DNA of 64,000 nucleotides from Mycobacterium sp. (GTDB taxonomy: Bacteria; Actinomycetota; Actinomycetes; Mycobacteriales; Mycobacteriaceae), in NCBI GenBank assembly GCA_016197405.1, contig JACPVR010000001.1, positions 62,001-126,000 of the forward strand, in the 5' to 3' direction. A program made the position numbers and the translations under genes. Below are positions 45,307 through 55,084 of this stretch, piece by piece. Every line of letters begins with the position of its first letter. Position 1 is the stretch's first letter. Under the pieces are notes generated by a model, which saw only the letters and a list, made by a program, of their open reading frames with translations, was not told the origin of the DNA and ran no database searches.

Positions 45307-46452
45307 ATGACTACCCCCGGACTCATCGTCGTCGGCAGCGGGCCTGCCGGGATCAGCGCGGCGGAAACCTTTCGGCGCCACGACAAAACCCTGCCCGTCA
45401 CGGTCGTGACCACCGACCCGCACCCGCCCTACGAGCGACCGCCGCTGAGCAAGGAGTATCTGCGCGGTGCCACCGACGAGGTGGAGCTACACCCGCCGCA
45501 GTGGTATGCCGAACGCAACGTCGATGTCATCGGCCCCGCGGCCGTTGCGAACATCGACACCGCAGCCCACACCCTGACCATCGACGGCAACACCACGGCC
45601 TACCGGACGCTGATCCTGGCCACCGGGGCCGACCCGCAGCCGCCTCCGGTTCCCGGCGGGGAAATCGCACGACTGTTGCGGTCACGTGCCGATGCCGACG
45701 TCATTCGCCGTGAGACGACGAGTGCACAATCGGCGATCGTCATTGGTGCCGGGTTCATCGGATGTGAGGCGGCCGCGTCGCTGGCCATGCGTGGCCTGTC
45801 GGTGACAATCGTTGCGCCGGAACCCCTTCCGCAAGCCGCCCGGTTCGGCGAGGACGCCGGCCGGCGACTGCTTGCCCTGGTGCAGAGCGCCGGGGTGCGC
45901 TACCGGGGCGATGTCGAGGTGACCTTGATCGAAGAGGGTGGCGTCCACCTGGCCGACGGCGATGTCCTGCGGGCCGACCTCGTACTCGCCGCGACCGGCG
46001 TCAAACCCAACAGCCACCTGGCCGAGGCGGCCGGTCTGCACATCGAACAGGGCCGGATCCTGGTCGGCCCGGACATGGCCACCTCGGCCGCCGATGTCTA
46101 CGCCGCGGGCGACGTGGCACTGGCCCACAACACCACGGCGGGCCGTCACCTGGCCGTCGAGCACTGGCAGGACGCACTGGACCAGGGGTCGGTCGCCGGA
46201 GCTGCCGCAGCGGGCGTGCGCTCACAGTGGGACGGCGTACCCGGCTTCTGGAGCACCATCGGCGAGAGCACCGTCAAGTACCACGCCTGGGGGGACGGGT
46301 ACGACAGCCACCGACTCGTACAGCGCGACAACGGTTTCACGGTCTGGTACGAGTCCGACGGAGCGCTCGTCGGAGTCCTGACATACGAGGCCGACGATGA
46401 CTACGAGCAGGGTGAGTCGTTGATCGCCGCGGGTAAACCGGCTCCGGTCTAG
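45307..46452 (+). CDS. FAD-dependent NAD(P)H oxidoreductase (ferredoxin/rubredoxin reductase-like)
   Basis: This 381-residue flavoprotein has an FAD motif (VVGSGPAGISAAETFRR, about residues 8-24), a PYERPPLSKEYL block, an NAD motif VIGAGFIGCEAAASLA (about 143-158), YAAGDVA near 264, and a C-terminal dimerisation region. It resembles reductases that serve Rieske or P450 ferredoxins. It follows GT2 by 28 bp. Its stop shares a CTAG with the convergent amidotransferase-like gene. Confidence 0.88.
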   Translation: MTTPGLIVVGSGPAGISAAETFRRHDKTLPVTVVTTDPHPPYERPPLSKEYLRGATDEVELHPPQWYAERNVDVIGPAAVANIDTAAHTLTIDGNTTAYRTLILATGADPQPPPVPGGEIARLLRSRADADVIRRETTSAQSAIVIGAGFIGCEAAASLAMRGLSVTIVAPEPLPQAARFGEDAGRRLLALVQSAGVRYRGDVEVTLIEEGGVHLADGDVLRADLVLAATGVKPNSHLAEAAGLHIEQGRILVGPDMATSAADVYAAGDVALAHNTTAGRHLAVEHWQDALDQGSVAGAAAAGVRSQWDGVPGFWSTIGESTVKYHAWGDGYDSHRLVQRDNGFTVWYESDGALVGVLTYEADDDYEQGESLIAAGKPAPV

Positions 46453-46991
46453 CCGGCGAAACGGTCGAGGATGGTCGCGCAGAACGCGGGGAGATCCTGC
46501 GGGGAGCGGCTGCTGATCAGATTGCCGTCGACGACGACCTCCTCGTCCACCGGGGCCGCACCGGCGTTGCGCAGATCGGTGCGCAGGCTCGGGTACGACG
46601 TCAGCGTTCGCCCCGACACCACCCCTGCCTCGATCAGGGTCCACGGTGCGTGGCAGATGACGGCGACCGGCTTGCCGGAGTCGACGAACTCGCGTACGAA
46701 ACCGACTGCGGCGTCGTCGAGTCGAAGCTTGTCGGCGTTGACCGTGCCACCGGGGATGATCAATGCGTCGAAGTCGTCGGTGGAGGCCTGCGACACGAGG
46801 CGATCGACGCTGAACTCCCCCGCCGGTTCCAGGTCGTGGTCGCGGGCGTCGATCACACCGCTCTGCAACGAGAGCAGGGTGACGCCGGCACCGGCATCCT
46901 GTACCGCGGCCCTGGGTTCGGCGAGTTCACGGCGCTCAACGCCGTCGGTGGCCAGAATCGCGACTTTCTTACCCTGCAACGCGTTACTCAT
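46449..46991 (-). CDS. DJ-1/PfpI family type 1 glutamine amidotransferase-like protein
   Basis: This 180-residue protein has a nucleophilic Cys113 in VICHAPWTLIE, an acidic ERREL near residues 19-23, and LIIPGGTVNADKLR. This matches the PfpI/YhbO stress group (chaperone, deglycase or protease activities have been proposed). ATG 46991 follows AAAGGAGCAGGCG. It is a single gene. Confidence 0.9.
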   Translation of the reverse strand: MSNALQGKKVAILATDGVERRELAEPRAAVQDAGAGVTLLSLQSGVIDARDHDLEPAGEFSVDRLVSQASTDDFDALIIPGGTVNADKLRLDDAAVGFVREFVDSGKPVAVICHAPWTLIEAGVVSGRTLTSYPSLRTDLRNAGAAPVDEEVVVDGNLISSRSPQDLPAFCATILDRFAG

Positions 46992-47129
46992 CGCCTGCTC
47001 CTTTGAAGACATCGGTGCAGCGGGCGTACCCACATTGCGGCGGGTCTATCGCGTCGGGTCGGACGCGGTGAACGTTTAGGTCCGAACCACCCGGGTAGGC
47101 AGCACCCAGTCGACCAACGAGGAGATGCC

Positions 47130-47480
47130 ATGAACACCTCGACCACGACCGACGGTGCCGTTTCCGAACGCCTACCGGCCAAATCCGCCACCACCAACTG
47201 GGTGCTGGCCTTGCTGACGCTGCCCGCGGCCGCCGCGGTGGTGGGGTACGCCTTCGTCCGGGTCATGGGAATGGCCGCGTGCACCACCGCCACCTGCCCG
47301 CGAATGGGCCCCGGCGAACTCGGGTTCACCGCGATCGTCTACGGCACCCCCGCCGTCGCGATCGCCGCGGTGCTGCTGTCGTTCGTCACCGCCCGAAAAC
47401 CGCGTGGTATCGCGGTTCCGGTGATCGCGTGGCTGCTGATAATCATCGCCGCCGCCGCGATCCTGCTGACGTTCCCGTGA
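47130..47480 (+). CDS. Small membrane protein, three TM segments
   Basis: This 116-residue protein has a polar N-terminus, three hydrophobic segments (about residues 25-48, 65-87, 94-114) and a Cys-containing loop MAACTTATCPRMGPGE between the first two. ATG after GAGGAG. I do not recognise a family. It ends 1 bp before the convergent mmpL stop. Confidence 0.7.
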   Translation: MNTSTTTDGAVSERLPAKSATTNWVLALLTLPAAAAVVGYAFVRVMGMAACTTATCPRMGPGELGFTAIVYGTPAVAIAAVLLSFVTARKPRGIAVPVIAWLLIIIAAAAILLTFP

Positions 47481-47481
47481 T

Positions 47482-50352
47482 CTAGGAGCGTGCCGGCACC
47501 GGGCCGCGCGGGTTGAGGAACTGGTAGTCACCACGGGGGTAGACCACCATCGGCCACCAGAACCACCGGCCCAGCAACGTCGCGATCGACGGCATCAGCA
47601 GCGAACGGACGATCAACGTGTCCACCAGCAGACCGATGGCGATCGTCGAACCCATCTGCGCCAGCACCACCAGCTTGCTGCCCAGCATCGCGGCCATCGT
47701 GGCGGCGAACACCAGACCGGCAGACGTCACCACACCGCCGGTTCCGGCCATCGAGCGGATGATGCCGGTCTTGAGCCCGGCGTGGATCTCTTCTTTGAAC
47801 CGGGACACCAACAGCAGGTTGTAGTCGGCTCCGACCGCCAGCAGGATGATGACCGACATCAGCATGACGATCCAGTGCACGTGGATTCCGAACAGGTTCT
47901 GCCAGATCAACACGGAGATACCGAACGACGCGGCGATCGAACTGCCCGCCGTCGCGACGATGACCAGTGCGGCCACCGCGCTTCGGGTCAGGATGAGCAT
48001 GATCATGAAGATCAGCGTCAGCGCCGAGACCACCGCGATCATCAGGTCGTAGCGGGCACCGTCGGACATGTCCTTGTAGGTCGCCGCCACGCCGCCGAGA
48101 TAGATCTTGGCATCCGAGAGCGACGACATCTTCAGGGCGTCCTGCGCCGCCTTGCGCTCGGAATCGACCCGCGCGATGCCTTCCGGGGTTGCCGGATCGC
48201 TCTCATGCGTGATGAACATGCGCGCCGACTTACCGTCCGGTGACAGGAACATCTTCAGGCCGCGCTCGAAGTCCGGGTTCTGGAAGGCCTCCGGCGGCAG
48301 GAAGAACAGGTCGTCGTTCTTGGCCTGATCGAAGCTCTGCCCCATCGCCAACGCGGTGTCGTTGCTCGCCTGCAGCTGATCGAGCAGCGCCTTCTGCGAG
48401 TTGTACGACGCCAGCGACAGGTCCCTGCTGGTCTTCATCGACGCAATGGTCTGCGGTAGCAGAGCGGTCAATTGCGGTGCGAGATTGGCCAATTGGTCGG
48501 TGTTTCCCTGGACCGCACTGGTCTGGTCGGTCACCTCGTCGATCCCGTCGAGGGAATCGAACAGTGCGCGGCCCGCGGCACACATCGGGATGTCGAAGCA
48601 GTGCGGTTCCCAGTACAGATAATTGCGGATGGGCCGGAACTGGTCATCGAAGTCGGCGATGTGGTCGCGCAATTGTTCTGTGGTGTCCAAGAGTTCACGC
48701 GACTTGGCCGCCGAGTCCTGCGTCAGTTTCGTCTGCTGAAGCGACAGTTGGTACTGCTTCTCCATGATGGCGATCGAGACGTTCGTGGCGTCGATCATCT
48801 TGAGCTGGGTGTCGAGCTGATCCCGCTGGAACGGCAGGTTCATGTTGTTGGTCTGACCCTGCACGCTGGTCTGGAACGGAATCGAGCTGTGCTGGATCGG
48901 GATACCGAGCGGGCGGGTGATGTTCTGCACCATCGCGATGCCCTCGGTGTGCATGACATTTCGTGCGACGGCGTTGAGCACCAGCATGTCCGCCGGGTTG
49001 CGCATATCGTGTCCGGATTCGACCATCAGGATGTCCGGATTCATCCGGGCCTCCGAGAAATGCCGGTCGGCGGCGGCGAACCCGATATTCGTCGGTGCAT
49101 CGGCCGGCAGGAAGTAGCGATCGTTGTACGCCGGTTTGTAGCCCGGGATCGCCACGATGCCGATCAGCACCACGAACAGGCTGGCGACCAGGATGGGTGC
49201 CGGCCAACGAACGACCGCCGTGCCGACGCGACGCCAGAACCGGCTCTGCGGAGGGCGTTTGGACTCGTACCAGCCGACCCGGGTGCCCAGGAACAACACC
49301 GCGGGGCCCAGTGTGACCGCCGAGGCGACCACCACCACCATGCCGATCGCGACCGGCGCTCCCATGGTGCTGAAGTACGGCAGCCGCGAGAAGCTCAGGC
49401 AGTACGTGGCGCCGGCAATCGTCAGACCGGAGCCGACGATGACCGGGGTGACCGATTTGAATGTCGTGTAGTAGGCGTCTTCTCGGTCCTCCCCCATACC
49501 GCGTGCTTCGCGATAGCGGCCGAAGATGAAGATGCCGTAGTCGGTGGCGGCGGCAATCGCCAACATGGTCAGGATGTTGCCGGCGAAGGTCGTCAGCCCG
49601 AAGAAGTTCTGCATGGCCAGAACGGCGATCACGCCGCGCGCTGTCAGCAATGCGATGAAGGTCAGGAACAGCTGGACCACGGTGGTCTTGATCGAGCGGT
49701 AGACGACCAGCAGCATGACGGCGATCGCGACCAGCGTGTACAGCGTGATCTGGCCCAGGCTGGCATTGCCGATGACGTGCATGTCGTCGGTCAGCGCGGC
49801 CGGCCCCGCCACGTACGCCTTGACACCCGGCGGCGCCTTGGTCTCCTCGATGACCTTGCGGACCGCCTCGACACCCTCGTTGGCCAGGGTCTGGCCCTGT
49901 TCACCGGCCAGGTTCAGCATCACGTAGGACGCCTTGCCGTCGGCGCTCTGCGCGCCGGCCGCCGTCAGGGTGTCGCCCCAGAAATCCTGGATGTGCTGGA
50001 TGTGCTCCGGATCCTGCTGGAGCTTCTTGATGATCTCGTTGTAGTAGTCGTGGGCGTCGGGCCCCAGCGGCTTGTCACCCTCGATGATCACCATCACCGT
50101 GGCGTTGGAGTTGAATTCCTTGAAGTTGTCGCCCATGCGTTTCATGGCGATCACCGACGGCGCGTCGTCCGGCGTCATCGGCGCCGAATGCAGCTCACCG
50201 ACGACCTCGAGCTGCGGGGCGATGACGTTCACCAGGACCGCGATGGCCAGCCAGCCCAGGATGATCGGTATTGCCAGGATGCGGATGGTGTGGGCGAAGA
50301 CAGGACGTTTCTGCGCGCCGGCGGGCTCGGCGGTGGCGGTTGCGTGGGTCAT
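47482..50352 (-). CDS. MmpL family RND transporter
   Basis: This 956-residue inner-membrane transporter has two TM blocks, each after a large periplasmic loop. The Asp-Tyr proton-relay pairs are in AAATDYGIFIFGRYREARG (first block) and VGADYNLLLVSRFKEEI (second). The family exports lipids, siderophores or drugs. ATG overlaps the MmpS stop (ATGA), as in M. tuberculosis mmpS/mmpL4 and L5 pairs. No lipid-synthesis genes lie beside it, so a drug or siderophore exporter is more likely than a lipid-specific one. Confidence 0.95.
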   Translation of the reverse strand: MTHATATAEPAGAQKRPVFAHTIRILAIPIILGWLAIAVLVNVIAPQLEVVGELHSAPMTPDDAPSVIAMKRMGDNFKEFNSNATVMVIIEGDKPLGPDAHDYYNEIIKKLQQDPEHIQHIQDFWGDTLTAAGAQSADGKASYVMLNLAGEQGQTLANEGVEAVRKVIEETKAPPGVKAYVAGPAALTDDMHVIGNASLGQITLYTLVAIAVMLLVVYRSIKTTVVQLFLTFIALLTARGVIAVLAMQNFFGLTTFAGNILTMLAIAAATDYGIFIFGRYREARGMGEDREDAYYTTFKSVTPVIVGSGLTIAGATYCLSFSRLPYFSTMGAPVAIGMVVVVASAVTLGPAVLFLGTRVGWYESKRPPQSRFWRRVGTAVVRWPAPILVASLFVVLIGIVAIPGYKPAYNDRYFLPADAPTNIGFAAADRHFSEARMNPDILMVESGHDMRNPADMLVLNAVARNVMHTEGIAMVQNITRPLGIPIQHSSIPFQTSVQGQTNNMNLPFQRDQLDTQLKMIDATNVSIAIMEKQYQLSLQQTKLTQDSAAKSRELLDTTEQLRDHIADFDDQFRPIRNYLYWEPHCFDIPMCAAGRALFDSLDGIDEVTDQTSAVQGNTDQLANLAPQLTALLPQTIASMKTSRDLSLASYNSQKALLDQLQASNDTALAMGQSFDQAKNDDLFFLPPEAFQNPDFERGLKMFLSPDGKSARMFITHESDPATPEGIARVDSERKAAQDALKMSSLSDAKIYLGGVAATYKDMSDGARYDLMIAVVSALTLIFMIMLILTRSAVAALVIVATAGSSIAASFGISVLIWQNLFGIHVHWIVMLMSVIILLAVGADYNLLLVSRFKEEIHAGLKTGIIRSMAGTGGVVTSAGLVFAATMAAMLGSKLVVLAQMGSTIAIGLLVDTLIVRSLLMPSIATLLGRWFWWPMVVYPRGDYQFLNPRGPVPARS

Positions 50353-50789
50353 GCGGACTTCACCAGGCAGTACGTCTGGGCATTGACACCATCGGCTGAT
50401 TGCTCCTCACGAACGGTTCCATTCACGGTGACTCGGCAGCCGATCTGGTCGCTGTCGGTCCGTGCCATCAGGTTGGCGCTGACCGTCGGCAATGTCGTGG
50501 ACAGCGTCAGCGACCATGGCAACGGCGCGGTGACCAGGTGGACATTGGCGTCGGGGTCGAAATAGCTGATCTGCGCGGTGCTTCCCGGCGGGCCGTACAC
50601 GTCGTAGACCATCACCTTGGGGTTGAACTGGACGATCTCGATGCCACCACCGGCGTTGGCGTTGAGATCCTCGGACGCGAACATCCGGTGCAGCCGCGAA
50701 ACCACCAGGCCGGAAACCGACAAGACCACCACCAGTACCAACGGGATCCAGGCCTTCTTCAGCCAACGACCCACCGGGATTGATTTCAC
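50349..50789 (-). CDS. MmpS family accessory membrane protein
   Basis: This 146-residue protein has one N-terminal TM helix (KKAWIPLVLVVVLSVSGLVV) and a periplasmic beta-rich domain with two Cys (QIGCRVTV, QTYCLV), as in MmpS4/MmpS5. It works as the partner of the MmpL translated from the overlapping start. GTG 50789 follows GAAAGG; an upstream frame start would disrupt the usual short cytosolic tail. Confidence 0.93.
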   Translation of the reverse strand: MKSIPVGRWLKKAWIPLVLVVVLSVSGLVVSRLHRMFASEDLNANAGGGIEIVQFNPKVMVYDVYGPPGSTAQISYFDPDANVHLVTAPLPWSLTLSTTLPTVSANLMARTDSDQIGCRVTVNGTVREEQSADGVNAQTYCLVKSA

Positions 50790-50839
50790 ACCAGCACCTT
50801 TCGACCGACCCACACCGAACACCGAAACCTGCACCGGGG

Positions 50840-51328
50840 TCAGCCGTATTCCTCCGACGTCGTGCGGGGTGCCGGCAGTCCGGCGTTGTCCACCAGGCGG
50901 CGCAGCACCGGTAGCGCCACCACGGCAGCCAGTTGCAGCGCGTTGCGGTCTTCTTCGGAGAGTGCTTCCAGCTGTTCGGCCAGCCGGTTGCGCCGCTGCG
51001 TCCTGCGCACGTCGAGCAGATCCCTGCCTGCGTCGGTGATGGCGACCAGCGCGGCGCGCCCGTCGTCGGGATCGCTCAATCGCGTCACCAGACCTTGGCG
51101 TTCCAGCCGCTGGATCAGCTGCGTCATCGACGGCTGGCTGGTGCCCTCGGCGCAGGCCAACGTCGTCAACCGGGCCGGACCCTCCCGGTCGACCCGGTTG
51201 AGCAGATACGCCGCCGCGGTACTCAGGCAGTCGCGGTTACTGAGGCAGCGCACCGTCAGATCGGTGCTCTGATCGAGCACGGCACCGATCTGCTCGACCG
51301 CGTCGAGGAGGGGCTGCTGCTCTGGCAC
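50840..51328 (-). CDS. MarR family transcriptional regulator
   Basis: This 162-residue regulator has a winged HTH of MarR type (TLACAEGTSQPSMTQLIQRLERQGLVTRLSDPDDGRAALVAITDAG). It precedes mmpS-mmpL on the same strand by 50 bp, so it likely represses its own operon. It differs from M. tuberculosis Rv0678 (MmpR5), which is divergent from its targets. The start is GTG 51328, 2 bp from a 14-bp palindrome. Confidence 0.9.
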   Translation of the reverse strand: MPEQQPLLDAVEQIGAVLDQSTDLTVRCLSNRDCLSTAAAYLLNRVDREGPARLTTLACAEGTSQPSMTQLIQRLERQGLVTRLSDPDDGRAALVAITDAGRDLLDVRRTQRRNRLAEQLEALSEEDRNALQLAAVVALPVLRRLVDNAGLPAPRTTSEEYG

Positions 51329-51330
51329 GA

Positions 51331-51344
51331 CTGATATATATCAG
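51331..51344 (-). promoter_or_regulatory. Palindrome CTGATATATATCAG, probable MarR operator and -10 region
   Basis: A perfect 14-bp AT-rich palindrome 2 bp upstream of the marR GTG. It overlaps where a -10 would lie for a leaderless mRNA, so MarR binding would shut the promoter. Confidence 0.6.
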
Positions 51345-51710
51345 CGTCCCTATGTATGAGCAAATTAAGCGCAGCTAATGAATCGCCTGAGAAGCGCTGG
51401 CTGCGACACCTTGCGAAATGCTGTGAAGCTGGACACAGCAGTCTTGCCGCACCCGCCGACCGGCGAAAACCGCACCACGATCGGGTGAATCTACATAGTG
51501 TCCGCTATGTATCTGGGCATCCATGCACTCGACGGCACAGCCAGGGTGTGACGTAGTCGACCCAAGGCTGTGAGCGGCATCAGCCGCCAGAGGCGGGAAA
51601 GTCAACAGATTCCATCGCAAAAGTGAAAATCAGATGCGGAATCGGTTGCGGTGACCCTCCCGATGGGTGATTGTTGATCCACACCGTTCATATCTACGAG
51701 GAGCACTCTC
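51345..51710. other. Intergenic region before potA with an inverted repeat
   Basis: 366 bp between divergent genes. TACATAG-N6-CTATGTA (51492-51511) is a perfect 7-bp inverted repeat of unknown role. Small open frames here have no ribosome sites and I do not call them. Confidence 0.45.
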
Positions 51711-52907
51711 CTGACTGAGACCGGCACCGAGGCCACAGATCGACAGACGGGACGACAACAGCGTCACGCGTCCGGCGGCGGCCCGGTCATCGAGATCGAC
51801 CACGTGACGAAACGATTCGACGACTACGTGGCCGTCGCCGAGGCTGATTTCTCCATCGCACAAGGCGAATTCTTCTCGATGCTGGGGCCGTCGGGCTGCG
51901 GCAAGACCACCACGCTGCGGATGATCGCGGGATTCGAGACCCCCACATCAGGCGCGATCCGCCTGGAAGGCGCCGATGTCTCGCGCGTCCCGCCACACAA
52001 ACGCAACGTCAACACCGTGTTCCAGCATTACGCGCTGTTCCCGCACATGACGGTGTGGGACAACGTCGCCTACGGACCACGCAGCCTGCGTAAGAGCAAG
52101 GCCGAGGTCAAGCGACGGGTGGACGAACTGCTCGACGTCGTCCGGCTCACCGACTTTGCGAAACGCAAGCCTGGTCAGCTCTCCGGCGGCCAACAGCAGC
52201 GCGTCGCGCTGGCACGGGCGCTGGTCAATTATCCCAGCGCGCTACTGCTCGACGAACCCCTCGGCGCCCTGGATCTCAAGCTGCGCCATGTCATGCAGTT
52301 CGAACTCAAACGCATCCAGCGCGAAGTGGGCATCACCTTCGTCTATGTGACGCACGATCAGGAAGAAGCGCTGACGATGAGTGACCGCATCGCGGTCATG
52401 AACGCCGGCAATGTCGAACAGATCGGCACGCCCTCGGAGATCTACGACCGTCCCTCGACGGTGTTCGTGGCCAGCTTCATCGGGCAGGCCAACCTGTGGC
52501 ACGGCCGGCAGGTCGGCCGGTCCGGCGATCTCGTCGAGGTCGAGGTGCTCGGTTCCAGGGTGCGCGCCCGCCCCGGTGACACCACGATCGAAACCGGCGG
52601 CCAGGCCACCGTGATGGTGCGCCCGGAACGCCTGCGGGTCTCCATGCAGGCACCGACTGCCGGCGATCTGGTGTCGGTGCCGGCCACGGTGACCGACCTG
52701 ACCTTCCAGGGTCCGGTCGTCCGGCTGTCGCTCACCGCGCCGGACGAGTCGGCGATCATCGCCCACGTCGGCCCCGAAGAGGACCTGCCCCTGCTGCGTC
52801 CCGGCGACCAGGTGTATGTCAACTGGGCCTCGGAGGCGTCCCTGGTGCTGCCCGCCGCGGACATCCCGTCCACCGAGGACCTCGAGGAGATGCTCGACGA
52901 TTCCTGA
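51711..52907 (+). CDS. potA: Polyamine ABC transporter ATPase (PotA), apparent CTG start
   Basis: This 398-residue ABC ATPase has Walker [10 protein letters not shown], signature [15 protein letters not shown], Walker [11 protein letters not shown], and a C-terminal TOBE-type domain ([11 protein letters not shown]). The usual first strand, [17 protein letters not shown], is encoded upstream of the first conventional in-frame start (GTG 51804). In this frame the only plausible start after the stop at 51675-51677 is CTG 51711, with GAGGAG 7 nt before it, giving [10 protein letters not shown]. It energises spermidine/putrescine uptake with the three genes behind it. Confidence 0.85.
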   Translation: MTETGTEATDRQTGRQQRHASGGGPVIEIDHVTKRFDDYVAVAEADFSIAQGEFFSMLGPSGCGKTTTLRMIAGFETPTSGAIRLEGADVSRVPPHKRNVNTVFQHYALFPHMTVWDNVAYGPRSLRKSKAEVKRRVDELLDVVRLTDFAKRKPGQLSGGQQQRVALARALVNYPSALLLDEPLGALDLKLRHVMQFELKRIQREVGITFVYVTHDQEEALTMSDRIAVMNAGNVEQIGTPSEIYDRPSTVFVASFIGQANLWHGRQVGRSGDLVEVEVLGSRVRARPGDTTIETGGQATVMVRPERLRVSMQAPTAGDLVSVPATVTDLTFQGPVVRLSLTAPDESAIIAHVGPEEDLPLLRPGDQVYVNWASEASLVLPAADIPSTEDLEEMLDDS

Positions 52908-52990
52908 GGCGTAGCCGAAACATCGCGCACCGCGCTGTCCACCGACCACCACCTGGGTCCCCTCCCACGGCTGACGAAAGGCGACTAGCC

Positions 52991-54196
52991 ATGGCCTCCA
53001 AGAACTCTGACCTCGATCCGCGTCTGCTTGCCCGCCTCTCGGCCACCGCCACATCACGGCGCCGGTTCATCGGTGGCGGCACGGCGGCGGCCGCCGGCCT
53101 GGCCCTCGGCGGCACCCTGCTGGCCGCCTGCGGCTCCAACGGCGGTTCCTCGAGCAGCAGCAGCGCGACCGCGGCACCCGATGACGGCTCACCGGCATCG
53201 GGCACCCTGCGCATCTCGAACTGGCCGTTGTACATGGCCGACGGTTTCGTCGCCGAGTTCCAGAAGGCCAGCGGGCTCACCGTCGACTACAAGGAAGACT
53301 TCAACGACAACGAGGAATGGTTCGCCAAGAACAAGGAGCCGTTGTCGCGCAAGCAGGACATCGGGGCCGATCTGGTGGTGCCCACCCAGTTCATGGCATT
53401 GCGCCTCAAGGGTCTCGGCTGGCTCAACGAGATCAGCGACACCCGCGTCCCGAACAAGAAGAACCTGCGGCCCGATCTGCTCAACGATGCCTCCGATCCG
53501 GGCCGCAAATACACCGCGCCATATATGACGGGCATGGTGGGCCTGGCCTACAACAAGGCCGCGACCGGACGCCCCATCACCAAGATCGACGACCTATGGG
53601 ACCCGGCGTTCAAGGGCAAGGTCAGCCTGTTCTCCGATATGCAGGACGGGCTCGGCATGATCATGCAGTCCCAGGGCAGCTCGGTGGCAGAGCCCAATAT
53701 CGAGGGTGTGCAGAAGGCCGTCGATCTGGTCAAGGAACAGAAGGACAAGGGTCAGATCCGCCGCTTCACCGGCAACGACTACGCCGACGACCTGGCCGCG
53801 GGCAATATCGTTATCGCCCAGGCCTATTCGGGTGACGTCGTGCAGTTGCAGGCCGACAATCCCGACCTGGACTTCGTCATCCCGGAAAGCGGCGGCGACT
53901 GGTTCATCGACACCCAGGTGATCCCCTACACCACCCAGAACCAGAAGGCTGCCGAAGCCTGGATCGACTACGTCTACGACCGGGCCAACTACGCCAAGCT
54001 GGTCGCCTTCACCCAGTACGTCCCGGTGCTTTCGGAGATGACCGACGAGCTCAACAAGATCGACCCGAAGCTTGCGTCGAACCCGCTGATCAACCCGCCG
54101 CAGGATTACCTGGACCGGCTGCACACCTGGGCCGCGCTCACCGATGAGCAGACGCAGGAATTCAACACGGCATACGCCGCCGTCACCGGTAGCTAG
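52991..54196 (+). CDS. potD: Polyamine-binding lipoprotein (PotD-like), TAT signal
   Basis: This 401-residue protein has a twin-arginine signal (SRRRFIGGG), a hydrophobic segment, and a lipobox LLAAC at about residue 41, followed by a Ser-rich linker. The mature part has PotD landmarks: LRISNWPLYM, DYKEDFNDNEEWFAK, YNKAATGRPITKIDDLWDPAFKGKV, and IAQAYSGDVVQL. It presents polyamines to PotBC. The start is ATG 52991. Confidence 0.92.
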   Translation: MASKNSDLDPRLLARLSATATSRRRFIGGGTAAAAGLALGGTLLAACGSNGGSSSSSSATAAPDDGSPASGTLRISNWPLYMADGFVAEFQKASGLTVDYKEDFNDNEEWFAKNKEPLSRKQDIGADLVVPTQFMALRLKGLGWLNEISDTRVPNKKNLRPDLLNDASDPGRKYTAPYMTGMVGLAYNKAATGRPITKIDDLWDPAFKGKVSLFSDMQDGLGMIMQSQGSSVAEPNIEGVQKAVDLVKEQKDKGQIRRFTGNDYADDLAAGNIVIAQAYSGDVVQLQADNPDLDFVIPESGGDWFIDTQVIPYTTQNQKAAEAWIDYVYDRANYAKLVAFTQYVPVLSEMTDELNKIDPKLASNPLINPPQDYLDRLHTWAALTDEQTQEFNTAYAAVTGS

Positions 54197-54208
54197 GCGG
54201 CGGCCCTC

Positions 54209-55084
54209 GTGGCAGGAGTAGCCAGCAGCAGTCGCCAGCGCAGCAAGATCGCGCCGTATCTGATGATCTTGCCCGCGCTGGCGTACCTGGCGGTGTTCTT
54301 CGTGGTGCCGTTCTGGTCGCTGCTGCGTACATCGCTGTCGACGATGGGCGGTTCGATCTACCTGCCGCAGCTGAGTTTCGCTTGGCAGTTCAGCAATTAC
54401 GGGCATGCGCTGAGCGCATATCAGGACCAGATCATCCGTTCCCTGGTCTATGCGTTCAGCGCGACCGTCATCTCGCTGCTGATCTCCTATCCGCTGGCCT
54501 ATGTCATCGCCTTCAAATCCGGCCGTTACAAGAATCTGCTGCTGGGACTCGTCGTGCTGCCGTTCTTCGTGACATTCCTGGTACGCACGCTGGCCTGGAA
54601 GACGATCCTGGCCGACGACGGTTTCGTGGTCAGCACCCTGGATTCCATCGGTGTTCTGCCGTCCGACGGACGCCTGCTGTCCACCAGCTGGGCGGTGGTC
54701 GGCGGTCTGATCTACAACTCGATGACATTCATGATCCTGCCGCTCTACGTCAGCCTGGAGAAGATCGACCCACGGCTGCTGGAGGCGTCCAAGGACCTCT
54801 ATTCCACGAGCGCCCGGGCATTCGGCAAGGTCATCCTGCCGCTGTCGTTGCCGGGTGTGTTCGCCGGCAGCCTGCTGGTCTTCATCCCTGCCGTCGGCGA
54901 CTTCATCAACGCCGACTACCTCGGCAGCACCCAGACCACGATGATCGGCAACGTCATTCAGAAACAGTTCCTGGTGGTCAAGGACTACCCCGCGGCGGCC
55001 GCACTGAGTTTCCTGCTGATGGCGATGATCCTGGCGGGCGTGCTGTCCTATACCCGGGCCCTGGGAACGGAGGACCTGGTATGA
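54209..55084 (+). CDS. potB: Polyamine ABC transporter permease PotB
   Basis: This 291-residue permease has six TM helices and the EAA loop LEASKDLYSTSARAFGKVILPLSLPGV that contacts the ATPase. GTG 54209 follows the PotD stop by 12 bp. The last codons overlap potC by 4 bp (ATGA). Confidence 0.91.
   Translation: MAGVASSSRQRSKIAPYLMILPALAYLAVFFVVPFWSLLRTSLSTMGGSIYLPQLSFAWQFSNYGHALSAYQDQIIRSLVYAFSATVISLLISYPLAYVIAFKSGRYKNLLLGLVVLPFFVTFLVRTLAWKTILADDGFVVSTLDSIGVLPSDGRLLSTSWAVVGGLIYNSMTFMILPLYVSLEKIDPRLLEASKDLYSTSARAFGKVILPLSLPGVFAGSLLVFIPAVGDFINADYLGSTQTTMIGNVIQKQFLVVKDYPAAAALSFLLMAMILAGVLSYTRALGTEDLV

Noticed and set aside
48472..50565. 697-codon plus-strand frame opposite mmpL
   Set aside because: His/Asp/Arg-rich composition without any domain, fully within a clear MmpL.
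50840..51328. MarR gene as the Rv0678/MmpR5 orthologue
   Set aside because: Sequence and orientation differ: this one is co-directional and of a different MarR type.
51356..51620. Small overlapping frames between marR and potA
   Set aside because: No ribosome sites or codon pattern; likely regulatory DNA.
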